A program made the translations under genes and the position numbers. DNA of 7,050 nucleotides from an uncultured Senegalimassilia sp. (GTDB taxonomy: Bacteria; Actinomycetota; Coriobacteriia; Coriobacteriales; Eggerthellaceae). Where the stretch lies: positions 1-7,050 of the forward strand of contig CAKUJT010000117.1 in the NCBI GenBank assembly GCA_934661765.1, written 5' to 3'. The notes under the pieces were generated by a model. It was not told the origin of the DNA. It was given only the letters and a program-made list of their open reading frames with translations, and searched no databases. How positions within the stretch are numbered: the stretch's first letter is position 1; each line of letters starts with the position of its first letter. This document shows, in pieces, positions 1-6,974 of this stretch.

Positions 1-83
1 TAGGCATCGCCGTCGATCTCGGGCAAGGGCTCGGCCGTGAGCACGGTGAACCCGTGCAGTTCCTGGCCTTGTTCAAGGTTCAT
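1..83 (-). CDS. Partial M16C (PreP-like) zinc metallopeptidase, N-terminal end only
   Basis: Only the first 27 codons lie in the window; the gene continues past the left edge. The start ATG is complementary to 81-83 and is preceded on the minus strand by GAAAGGCGG at a good ribosome-binding distance. The visible protein begins MNLEQGQELHGFTVLTAEPL and continues with PEIDGDA. The order 'polar lead, HGF-x-V, then LPEIDG' is what I recall for the extreme N-terminus of presequence-protease (PreP, insulinase-like M16C) proteins, just before their conserved H-x-x-(S/T)GA segment. If so, the product is a large (about 1000 residue) oligopeptide-degrading zinc protease. The HxxEH zinc motif falls outside the window, so the family call rests on a short stretch and is moderate at best. 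It is transcribed divergently from the membrane-protein genes starting at 260. Confidence 0.45.
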   Translation of the reverse strand, partial: MNLEQGQELHGFTVLTAEPLPEIDGDA

Positions 84-208
84 GCAAGCCGCCTTTCTCT
101 TTACTGGTTTCGCCCGCTATTGTCGCACAACGGCTGCGGCGCGGGGCGCGCTCCGGCTTCGCTCCGTGGTTTTTCTACCTAGGTGCCGGGGCCTGCCGGC
201 CAATCCCT

Positions 209-214
209 TATAAT
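209..214 (+). promoter_or_regulatory. Probable -10 box for the 260-1836 gene pair
   Basis: A perfect TATAAT stands in otherwise GC-rich divergent intergenic DNA. It would place the transcript start near 220, about 40 nt before the ATG at 260. No convincing -35 hexamer is found 16-18 bp upstream (that stretch is GC-rich), so the assignment rests on the -10 and its position. The rest of 84-259 holds GC-rich dyads, such as GCGCG/CGCGC at 139-151, and nothing recognisable as a gene. Confidence 0.45.
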
Positions 215-259
215 CGAGGGCATACACAGCATGGAAACGCACAAGGCAGGAGGTTCGGC

Positions 260-664
260 ATGGCGCAAGATCGGCGCTTCTCCCATATCACGGTCAATGC
301 CGGCGACGAGGACGACGTGGTCATCCAGGCGGGATCATATGGCCGCCACCAGGTCGAAGAGGCATTTGAACAGGACGCTTGGCCGGAGCCCGAGCTGCAG
401 CCTGAGCCCGTTGCGGCGCCCAAGCCGCAGCACGCGGCCCAGCAGGCGCCTGCCCCGCAGCATGTCGCCAAGCCTCATGCCGCGCACGCCCGCAAGTCGG
501 AACCCGGCGCTTGCGAAGGCGGTCCCAAGCCGGCCCATCGCGCCGAGCAGACGCTCGAGGACCTGGACGCCGGCCCCATGTCCGGCATGCAGAAGGTGGT
601 GCTCGTCGGCGTCGGGGTCATCATCGTCGCGGCGATCGTCTACTTCGCCCTATTCATGCGCTGA
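260..664 (+). CDS. Small C-tail-anchored membrane protein of unknown function
   Basis: This 134-residue protein is not one I recognise. The start ATG is fixed by a perfect AGGAGG at 248-253, six bases upstream. The N-terminal 40 residues are mixed polar and acidic (SHITVNAGDEDDVVIQAGS...). A low-complexity stretch rich in Pro, Ala, Gln and His follows (roughly residues 41-85), then a short acidic segment (TLEDLDAG). One strongly hydrophobic helix occupies residues 113-132 and is followed by only two residues, giving the layout of a tail-anchored protein with its bulk in the cytoplasm. There is no signal peptide. The gene ends 29 bp before a second single-pass membrane protein on the same strand, so the two are very likely co-transcribed. 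The coding assignment is supported by the ribosome binding site and the clean membrane segment; a role cannot be inferred. Confidence 0.8.
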   Translation: MAQDRRFSHITVNAGDEDDVVIQAGSYGRHQVEEAFEQDAWPEPELQPEPVAAPKPQHAAQQAPAPQHVAKPHAAHARKSEPGACEGGPKPAHRAEQTLEDLDAGPMSGMQKVVLVGVGVIIVAAIVYFALFMR

Positions 665-693
665 TCGGCTGTTTTCAAGAGAAAGGCCTGACC

Positions 694-1836
694 ATGTCCA
701 AACATAGCTTCAACATCGCCCGCGGCGCCCGCAAGCAGCAGCCCGAGGGCGACGCATCCCTGGGTCTGACCGAGGCGTTCGCGCCCATCGGCGCCGGTGA
801 CGCCCCCGAGCAGCGCGGCGCCGCCGACGGCGATACGTCGCTCGGCCTGACCGAGGCGTTCGCGCCCGTCGCGGCTTCCCACGGCGCGCATGCCGCCGGC
901 TTCAGCTATCAGGGCGACACCTCGGATGACTATTCCGATCCGGTGGAGAGCCTCGAGCCGCGCGACGAGCCCGTGTTCGGCGACGAGGTCCCCGCCGCCA
1001 TGCCCGCCCAGCCTCGCGGCCGCCACGGCAAGCCCGAGCCGGTGGAGCATCCGCACCTCAAGAAGTCGCGTCGCGTCCGCCGCGTGCTCGTGATCATCGT
1101 GGCCCTGCTCGTGGTGCTCGCCTGCGCGCTGGGGTATTTCGCCTTCCAGCTGTGGAACGAGTCCAGCCGCGCCATGGTGCAGCAGACCCAGGCCCAGCAG
1201 CAGTCCACCGACGTGGGCAACCTTTCCCAGGACAACTCCGGCAAGGACGCGGCAAGCGCCACTACCACCAAGAAGACCGAGGTTCCCAACCTGGTCGGCG
1301 TGCTGGGGCAAACCCAGGATGCGGCTATCACCGCGCTTGCGCACGGTGCCACGGTCACGTCCTCCAAGGACGTCAACGAAGAGGGCAATTCCGTGAAGAA
1401 AAGCGTCACGGTGGCCCTGACCGCCGAGCCCGCCGATTCCCGTTCGGGCACGCCCACGGTCTATCTCGGGCTTGATGCCGACGGCAAGGTCATCCAGGCC
1501 GGCTACTCCGCCGCCACCGCGTCGCTCGGCTACGGCTCGCTCAGCTTCGCCGACGCCGTGAAGAACGAGCACATCGTCGAGAAGACGCTGCGCGAGGCGG
1601 GCGTGAATGTGGCAGACGGCTCGGCCAAGCTGCCTACCGACAAAACCTCGTACTCCACGTACGCATCGGACGGCACCACTTTGGTGAAGGAGAACTGCTC
1701 GTTCAACGGCACCGTGGACATTAACGGCGCCGCCCACACCTGGTCGAGCGTGCTCATGTACGACTACAGCACGGCCAACGCCTCCGGCAACCTGGCAGAT
1801 ACCGTGCGCATCATCTATATCTACATCAACGCGTAG
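694..1836 (+). CDS. Single-pass membrane protein with duplicated SLGLTEAFAP motif and extracytoplasmic domain
   Basis: The product is 380 residues long and of unknown function. The ATG at 694 is preceded by GAAAGG (681-686) at 7 bases; the frame stays open further upstream, but the earlier in-frame start lies inside the preceding gene and lacks a binding site. Layout: a cytoplasmic N-terminal region (1-130) carries a near-identical motif twice (residues 19-32 and 46-59), then an acidic stretch and a basic juxtamembrane block (KKSRRVRR, 123-130). One membrane helix spans about 131-151. A Gln/Ser/Thr-rich linker (155-195) leads to an outside domain of about 185 residues. That domain opens with TEVPNLVGVLGQTQDAAITA, which resembles the start of a PASTA repeat (VP-x-VG), but the rest does not clearly follow PASTA. 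No enzyme motif is visible. It lies 29 bp after the tail-anchored gene and probably shares its promoter. Confidence 0.8.
   Translation: MSKHSFNIARGARKQQPEGDASLGLTEAFAPIGAGDAPEQRGAADGDTSLGLTEAFAPVAASHGAHAAGFSYQGDTSDDYSDPVESLEPRDEPVFGDEVPAAMPAQPRGRHGKPEPVEHPHLKKSRRVRRVLVIIVALLVVLACALGYFAFQLWNESSRAMVQQTQAQQQSTDVGNLSQDNSGKDAASATTTKKTEVPNLVGVLGQTQDAAITALAHGATVTSSKDVNEEGNSVKKSVTVALTAEPADSRSGTPTVYLGLDADGKVIQAGYSAATASLGYGSLSFADAVKNEHIVEKTLREAGVNVADGSAKLPTDKTSYSTYASDGTTLVKENCSFNGTVDINGAAHTWSSVLMYDYSTANASGNLADTVRIIYIYINA
766..867 (+). repeat. In-frame duplication encoding SLGLTEAFAP
   Basis: A 21-base identical stretch occurs at 766-786 and again at 847-867, exactly 81 bases (27 codons) apart and in frame. 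Flanking codons vary at third positions while the amino acids stay the same (for example CTGGGT versus CTCGGC for Leu-Gly). This suggests selection on the protein motif rather than a very recent DNA duplication. Confidence 0.85.
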
Positions 1837-1859
1837 CTTTCGCTTCTTGTGTCCATCTT

Positions 1860-1910
1860 GTGAACGCTGGCCGGTGAGAAGGGCGGTCCCTTGCACCGGG
1901 CGGCGTTCAC
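1860..1910. repeat. Large interrupted inverted repeat overlapping the infC promoter
   Basis: Three nested arm pairs can be read directly: GTGAACGC/GCGTTCAC (1860-1867 with 1903-1910), CCGGTG/CACCGG (1871-1876 with 1893-1898) and AAGGG/CCCTT (1879-1883 with 1888-1892), closing on a CGGT loop. No T-run follows, so it is not a standard intrinsic terminator for the upstream gene that ends at 1836. Its right half contains the likely -35 of the infC promoter. It could be a 3' stabilising or terminating hairpin for the upstream transcript, or an operator-like DNA site. Confidence 0.7.
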
Positions 1911-1918
1911 GCTATAAT
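1891..1918 (+). promoter_or_regulatory. Promoter of the infC-rpmI-rplT operon
   Basis: A perfect TATAAT at 1913-1918 has a partial -35 (TTGCAC, 1891-1896) at a 16-bp spacing. The predicted transcript start is near 1925, giving an untranslated leader of roughly 160 nt before infC. The -35 and most of the spacer lie within the inverted repeat at 1860-1910. Confidence 0.6.
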
Positions 1919-1924
1919 AAACGA

Positions 1925-2056
1925 GCTGTTCACAAGCGGGGGCGTAGCGCCTCCCACCTAGTTCGGCGCTTTCAAGCTGCTGATGGGTCGTATGAATACC
2001 TGAACATGGTTCGTTCATCACGCCCGCATGCTTGAAGCTGTGGGTTTTTTTATGCC
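1925..2056 (+). promoter_or_regulatory. infC leader with terminator/antiterminator attenuator (L20-leader-like)
   Basis: The leader folds into several readable elements. The first is a hairpin at 1938-1954 (GGGGGCG/CGCCTCC, one G-T pair, TAG loop). The last is an intrinsic terminator at 2023-2051: CCCGCA and GC pair with GC and TGTGGG around a TTGAA loop, with T2029 bulged and T2045-2051 as the run of seven T. The segment 1968-1980 can instead pair with 2026-2038 over 12 base pairs with one bulge on each side, which would destroy the terminator. In between, TGATG (1981-1985) can pair with CATCA (2016-2020) around small inner hairpins. In Bacillus, ribosomal protein L20 binds the infC leader and promotes premature termination. 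The arrangement here suggests the same logic; L20 binding itself is inferred. Confidence 0.6.
2023..2051 (+). terminator. Intrinsic terminator hairpin in the infC leader (attenuator)
   Basis: Eight base pairs with one bulge (2023-2031 with 2037-2044) are followed directly by seven T (2045-2051). It lies upstream of infC and about 100 nt after the predicted transcript start, so it can only act on leader transcripts, as expected of an attenuator. Confidence 0.65.
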
Positions 2057-2083
2057 ATGCGATACCGCATGCAAGGAAGGAAG

Positions 2084-2674
2084 GTGAGTGCGATAGCCGC
2101 TCAAGAGCCTAGGCTCAACGAACAGATCACGGTGCGCGAGTGCCGCCTGATCGGGTTCGACGGAACGCAGTTGGGTATCTACCCGGTTGCCCAGGCGCAG
2201 CGCGTTGCTGACGACCAGGGGCTTGATCTTGTTGAAATCGCCCCGAATGCGGAACCGCCTGTGTGCCGCATCATGGATTACGGCAAGTTCAAGTACGATC
2301 AGGCCATCAAGGCGAAGCAGGCTCGCAAGAACCAAAGCAAGATCGAGACCAAGGAAATGAAGTTCCGCCCGAAGATCGACGTGGGGGACTACACCACGAA
2401 GAAGAAGCACGTGCTTCGCTTCCTCTCCGCTGGCAACAAGGTCAAGATCACCATCATGTTCCGCGGCCGCGAAATGGCCCATCCAGAACAGGGCCTGACT
2501 ATCCTGGAGCGCCTGGCCGATGACCTGAAGGACATTGCGGTCATCGAGAGCCAGCCGAAGATGGAAGGCCGCAACATGCACATGCTCATCGCCCCGCTTC
2601 CCGCAAGCATGGCGGCGAAGAAAAAGAAGGCAAACGACAAGAAAGACGAAGGAAAGGACGAAGGCAATGCCTAA
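2084..2674 (+). CDS. infC: Translation initiation factor IF-3
   Basis: IF3 binds the 30S subunit, keeps it apart from 50S and proofreads initiator tRNA and start codon selection. The N-terminal domain is plain ([17 protein letters not shown] at residues 8-24, signature [10 protein letters not shown] at 62-71), followed by a Lys/Arg-rich linker helix and the C-terminal 30S-binding domain ([14 protein letters not shown]... [10 protein letters not shown]). The last 21 residues are a Lys/Asp/Glu-rich tail beyond the conserved core. I place the start at GTG 2084 (196 residues) because AAGGA at 2073-2077 lies six bases before it. In-frame ATGs at 2057 and 2069 have no ribosome binding site and sit in the arms of a small hairpin. 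An ATA at 2093, five bases after GGAAGGTGA, is a further candidate, since infC often uses a rare start codon for autoregulation. The stop overlaps rpmI by 8 bases. Confidence 0.95.
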   Translation: MSAIAAQEPRLNEQITVRECRLIGFDGTQLGIYPVAQAQRVADDQGLDLVEIAPNAEPPVCRIMDYGKFKYDQAIKAKQARKNQSKIETKEMKFRPKIDVGDYTTKKKHVLRFLSAGNKVKITIMFRGREMAHPEQGLTILERLADDLKDIAVIESQPKMEGRNMHMLIAPLPASMAAKKKKANDKKDEGKDEGNA

Positions 2675-2864
2675 GATGAAGACCCATCGCGGTACGGCAA
2701 AGCGCTTCCGCGTTACCGGCTCCGGCAAGATCATGCGTGCTAAGGCCTACAAGAGCCACATTCTGACGAAGAAGTCTCAGAAGCGTAAGCGCAATTTCCG
2801 TCACGAGACCGAGCTGGCTGCCGCTGACCGTCGCGTCGTGGCCCGCAACCTCGGCCGTCGCTAA
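2667..2864 (+). CDS. rpmI: 50S ribosomal protein L35 (bL35)
   Basis: This 65-residue protein starts [20 protein letters not shown] and contains the K-x-HILTKKS-x-KRKR block typical of bL35, a small basic protein of the large subunit. The length is normal for the family. The ATG overlaps the last 8 bases of infC in another frame, and its ribosome binding site (AAAGGA, 2653-2658) lies inside the infC tail. Translation is therefore probably coupled to infC, as in other bacteria with the infC-rpmI-rplT order. The next gene, rplT, follows after 24 bases. Confidence 0.97.
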   Translation: MPKMKTHRGTAKRFRVTGSGKIMRAKAYKSHILTKKSQKRKRNFRHETELAAADRRVVARNLGRR

Positions 2865-2888
2865 GTTTTAAAGGAGCAGTGATAATCA

Positions 2889-3242
2889 ATGGCTCGTATC
2901 AAGCGTGCAGTCAACGCCAAGAAGAAGCGCCGCACCGTCCTTAACCGTGCAAAGGGCTACTATGGTGCCAAGTCCCGTTCCTACACCGCTGCTAAGGAAC
3001 AGGTCCAGCACTCCCTGCAGTACCAGTACCGCGATCGCCGCAACAAGAAGCGCGAGATCCGTCGTCTGTGGATCACCCGCATCAACGCCGGTGCCCGTCT
3101 GAACGGCATGAGCTACTCCGCCTTCATGAACGGCCTGAAGAAGGCTGGCGTGGAGCTGGACCGCAAGGTGCTCTCCGACATGGCCATCAACGACCCCGCG
3201 GCTTTCACCGCCATCGTCGAGGTCGCCAAGAAGGCCCTGTAA
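2889..3242 (+). CDS. rplT: 50S ribosomal protein L20 (bL20)
   Basis: L20 binds 23S rRNA early in 50S assembly; in several bacteria it also represses its own operon by binding leader RNA. The 117-residue product matches the family in length and sequence: the long basic N-terminal extension ([20 protein letters not shown], then [12 protein letters not shown]), the central [18 protein letters not shown] and the globular C-terminal part ([20 protein letters not shown]). AAAGGAG at 2870-2876 lies 12 bases before the ATG, slightly long but the only candidate. It is the last gene of the operon, followed by a strong terminator. Its probable RNA target here is the leader at 1925-2056. Confidence 0.97.
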   Translation: MARIKRAVNAKKKRRTVLNRAKGYYGAKSRSYTAAKEQVQHSLQYQYRDRRNKKREIRRLWITRINAGARLNGMSYSAFMNGLKKAGVELDRKVLSDMAINDPAAFTAIVEVAKKAL

Positions 3243-3265
3243 GCTGTTTCAAGCTTCAAATGTGC

Positions 3266-3300
3266 AACACCCCGCTTGGGAATCCAGGCGGGGTGTTTTG
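3266..3300 (+). terminator. Rho-independent terminator of infC-rpmI-rplT
   Basis: AACACCCCGC (3266-3275) pairs with GCGGGGTGTT (3288-3297), and TTGG/CCAG continue the stem to a GAAT loop. T3296-3299 give a short U-tail. It lies 23 bp after the rplT stop. Confidence 0.9.
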
Positions 3301-3528
3301 CGTTAGGGCAAGGGTTTCTCATAAGATGATTCCTGTTGTTTCGCGCGCGCGAAGGACTGGTCGTGCGTAGCTCATTCGCCGCAACGGGCTGAAGCCGAAT
3401 CGTCGGTCGCGACCATGCTATCGGCCACGCTGATTTTCACCTCGCCATAGGTAAGGGTTGTTGTGATACGAAGTCTGCACGCTGTCGAACCAGGTTTGCC
3501 TGCCCACGTCATCTCGGCTGTAGATACG
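3301..3528. other. Non-coding stretch between convergent units
   Basis: No gene is supported here. The stretch contains a 14-bp perfect palindrome at 3340-3353 (TT, five CG steps, AA) and a second one at 3405-3414 (GGTCGCGACC). On the minus strand two overlapping frames have protein-like composition near 3370-3530 (for example DDVGRQTWFDSVQT in one, RITTTLTYGEVKISVADSMV in the other). They could be joined only by a frameshift and have no start site, so at most this is a decayed fragment. Confidence 0.4.
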
Positions 3529-3552
3529 AAAAAAGCGCCCCCAAGGCGCTTT
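3529..3552 (-). terminator. Terminator of the NifX-like gene
   Basis: On the minus strand AAAGCGCC (3552-3545) pairs with GGCGCTTT (3539-3532) around a five-base loop, and six T in a row (3534-3529) complete the signal. It lies 34 bp after the NifX-like stop codon. Confidence 0.85.
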
Positions 3553-3586
3553 CTACGTGCCATGCTATCGCGCAGCGCTTTGACGC

Positions 3587-3919
3587 TTACGATGCCTCCA
3601 GCTCTTCGTGCGTTCCGGACAGCGTGCGTCCGATGTAGGTGCGCGCTGCGGCGGATGCGGTGCCGGTATAGCCGGTCTGAACCTCGATGCCGGCTGCTTT
3701 CAGGGCCGTCTCCGAGGTTGGATCGATCCTGTCGACGATCATGACGCTGACATCAAGATCCTTCAACACCTGAGCCAGCTGAGCCGGAGGGAACGAAAGG
3801 TTGGGCATATTCTGGCAATCGGCGAACATGCCACGGTCAACGCGATAGCACATGAAACTTGAGCTGCGTGCAAATCTTGGCGCCACATCAAGCCCCTGGC
3901 AAGCTACCGCTATGCGCAT
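3587..3919 (-). CDS. NifX/NifB-family (dinitrogenase iron-molybdenum cofactor domain) protein
   Basis: The 110-residue product is a single domain of the family that includes NifX, NafY and the C-terminal part of NifB, small proteins that carry iron-sulfur or iron-molybdenum cluster precursors. Supporting features are the opening MRIAVACQGLDVAPRFARSS (a beta strand, then the G-x-x-V-x-x-x-F core), the middle VLKDLDVSVMIVDRIDPTSE and the ending LKAAGIEVQTGYTGTASAA. Cysteines at 7, 24 and 35 are potential ligands. I start at the second Met (3919) because AGGAGGGAGGA lies just upstream; the Met ten codons earlier would put that site inside the gene. No nitrogenase gene is nearby, so the role is probably general cluster handling, as with many orphan members. 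It has its own terminator and lies 90 bp after the helicase gene. Confidence 0.85.
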   Translation of the reverse strand: MRIAVACQGLDVAPRFARSSSFMCYRVDRGMFADCQNMPNLSFPPAQLAQVLKDLDVSVMIVDRIDPTSETALKAAGIEVQTGYTGTASAAARTYIGRTLSGTHEELEAS

Positions 3920-3971
3920 GGCGTCCTCCCTCCTAAAGACGATATACACTTTACCGATAGATTACCGGGCT

Positions 3972-4003
3972 GTTATGCGCCGGCCCCTTAACCGGCGCAT
4001 AAC
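3972..4003 (-). repeat. 12-bp perfect inverted repeat after the helicase gene
   Basis: GTTATGCGCCGG (3972-3983) and CCGGCGCATAAC (3992-4003) are exact reverse complements around an 8-base loop. It starts 6 bases after the helicase stop. Neither strand has a T-run after the stem, so it is not a standard intrinsic terminator. It may still be a weak or Rho-assisted terminator, or a 3' end protector separating the helicase from the NifX-like gene. Confidence 0.6.
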
Positions 4004-4009
4004 CAACTG

Positions 4010-5524
<1,515 letters not shown>

Positions 5525-5556
5525 GTAAGGTAGATCCTTTCCAGATGCGCGCGGCT

Positions 5557-6900
5557 CTATCGCACGTGCGCGGGTTTATGCCCCCAATAGAAATGGAGGA
5601 AATGCTTCTTATACAGCGGGTTTGCCGGGTCTTTCTCGGCGTTGGCAAGCTCCATGGCGGCGCACGCTATGTCGCGCGCGGCGTCGGGGCGGCGAAGGAA
5701 GCTGCCGTTGACCAGCATCGAGCGCGCGCTTTCGGGGCTGCGGGAGACGTGCCGCAGCGCTTCAAGCAGCTCTCGCCAGGTGGTGACGTGCATGGCCGCG
5801 CCGTGTGCGGTAAGCAGCCTGACGTTGGCGTTTTCCTGGCCGTACGCGCGGCCGAGCAAGATCATGGGCACCTGCGCGCACAGGCACTCGGTGACGGTAA
5901 GGCCACCGGATTTGCAGATGACCAGGTCCGATGCCGCCATAAGACCTGCCATGCCCTCGACGTACTCGAGTACCGTCACGCAATCGGAGATGCCCAGGTC
6001 GTCGCAGGTCCTTCGCAGGTGGCCGGCGTATTCGGCATCGTTTCCCGCGACGAACACGAAGTGCAGCGTGTCGCTGAACGTGTGCAGATACGGCAGCAGG
6101 TTGTCAAGCGCCGTGCGGAAGTGCACGTAAGGCCGGGGTAGATAGGCTCCGGCGAGAGCTAGCACGATGCGCTTGTCCTGCGGCAGCCCCAGACGTTGCC
6201 GGGTTTTCTCGCGGTCATAGCTTGCGCGGAAGTCCTCGCGCGTGGGGATGCCGGTGATGCGGATGCGTTGCTCGGGCACCAGGCGCGGGCGCAGCGTTTC
6301 GGCCATGCTCTCCGTGGCGACGCAGAACAGGTCGGTCGATAGATGCGGCCACAGGCCCTCGGTCTCGTAGTCGGTGGGAACGCACACGATGGGGAAGTGC
6401 TGCCCGGTGAGCATGCGCGCCGCTACGGCGACGTTGGCTGCGGTGATATGCGTGCATATGATGGCAAGCGGGCGACGCTTGCGCACCAGTTCGGTGAACT
6501 TGCCGTACATCAGGTGCGACCAGATGCTCCCGCCGCCCCATAAAAGCCTGCCGGTAAGCGTGAAGCGCCACGTCAGGTCATAAATCGGGCGGGTAGGGCC
6601 GGTGAACATGGAAGCGGTTTTGTCGCCATCGAACACCACGCGGCCGTAATCGAGCACGTCGAGCACCTCGACCTCAAGACCGTCGGGCAGTTTCGGCACG
6701 ACGGGGAAGGCCTCCGTGGGCTGCTCGCGGCCTTCGGCCTGCTCGGCATTCATGTATTCGAAGGCCTGGGCGACGGCGTTGGCGGCGCTGCGATGTCCCG
6801 AGCCCACCGAAGCGTGCATGACGATGACCAGCGGTGCGGCCTGCTCGTTGTGCGGATCGGTTTCTGCGGGGGTAGCGATGATGGGTGCCTTTCCCTTCAA
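5557..6900 (-). CDS. MGDG-synthase/UgtP-like glycosyltransferase (GT28)
   Basis: The 447-residue protein resembles the monogalactosyldiacylglycerol synthase and processive diacylglycerol glucosyltransferase (UgtP/YpfP) family, membrane-associated enzymes that move a sugar from a UDP donor onto diacylglycerol. The N-terminal domain has the HASVGSGHRSAANAV segment (29-43), matching the family's G-x-GH acceptor-side loop. The C-terminal domain has the donor-binding CKSGGLTVTECL (329-340) followed by PMILLGRAYGQENAN. Sugar and lipid specificity cannot be read from the sequence; a membrane glycolipid or lipoglycan anchor is the likely product. The start is uncertain. The longest frame begins at TTG 6900 with no ribosome binding site, only 7 bases after a terminator T-run. 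AGGGAAAGG lies inside codons 2-5, and the first in-frame ATG (codon 28) would cut the first beta strand. The helicase gene follows after 32 bp. Confidence 0.85.
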   Translation of the reverse strand: MKGKAPIIATPAETDPHNEQAAPLVIVMHASVGSGHRSAANAVAQAFEYMNAEQAEGREQPTEAFPVVPKLPDGLEVEVLDVLDYGRVVFDGDKTASMFTGPTRPIYDLTWRFTLTGRLLWGGGSIWSHLMYGKFTELVRKRRPLAIICTHITAANVAVAARMLTGQHFPIVCVPTDYETEGLWPHLSTDLFCVATESMAETLRPRLVPEQRIRITGIPTREDFRASYDREKTRQRLGLPQDKRIVLALAGAYLPRPYVHFRTALDNLLPYLHTFSDTLHFVFVAGNDAEYAGHLRRTCDDLGISDCVTVLEYVEGMAGLMAASDLVICKSGGLTVTECLCAQVPMILLGRAYGQENANVRLLTAHGAAMHVTTWRELLEALRHVSRSPESARSMLVNGSFLRRPDAARDIACAAMELANAEKDPANPLYKKHFLHFYWGHKPAHVR

Positions 6901-6907
6901 GATAGCG

Positions 6908-6929
6908 AAAAAGCCGGCAAGCCGGCTTT
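6908..6929 (-). terminator. Terminator downstream of tRNA-Glu
   Basis: On the minus strand AAAGCCGGC (6929-6921) pairs with GCCGGCTTT (6918-6910), with T continuing to 6908. The two arms are separated by only two bases, so the real loop is probably the central CTTG. It ends transcripts coming from the tRNA and lies immediately before the glycosyltransferase start. Confidence 0.8.
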
Positions 6930-6974
6930 CACTAATAAGAAGGGCCGGTACTCGACCAGCCCTAGCGTTCGAAT

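Noticed and set aside
640..1896. 418-codon open frame antisense to the membrane protein
   Set aside because: Composition is repetitive Gly/Arg/Val/His as expected of a shadow. The plus-strand gene has a good ribosome binding site, a membrane helix and sensible topology.
1983..2035. Short plus-strand frames in the infC leader (six and nine codons) as a leader peptide
   Set aside because: Neither has a ribosome binding site or a run of regulatory codons. RNA pairing explains the region better.
3247..3255. TTTCAAGCT after rplT, identical to 1970-1978 in the leader, as a second L20 site
   Set aside because: Nine bases only, with no surrounding structure shared with the leader; chance is sufficient.
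3372..3563. 63-codon minus-strand frame after the NifX-like gene
   Set aside because: It starts inside the trailer, contains the gene's terminator and its six-T run, and has no ribosome binding site.
5557..6819. Glycosyltransferase starting at the internal ATG (codon 28)
   Set aside because: It would remove the first beta strand before the SVGSGH loop and has no ribosome binding site.
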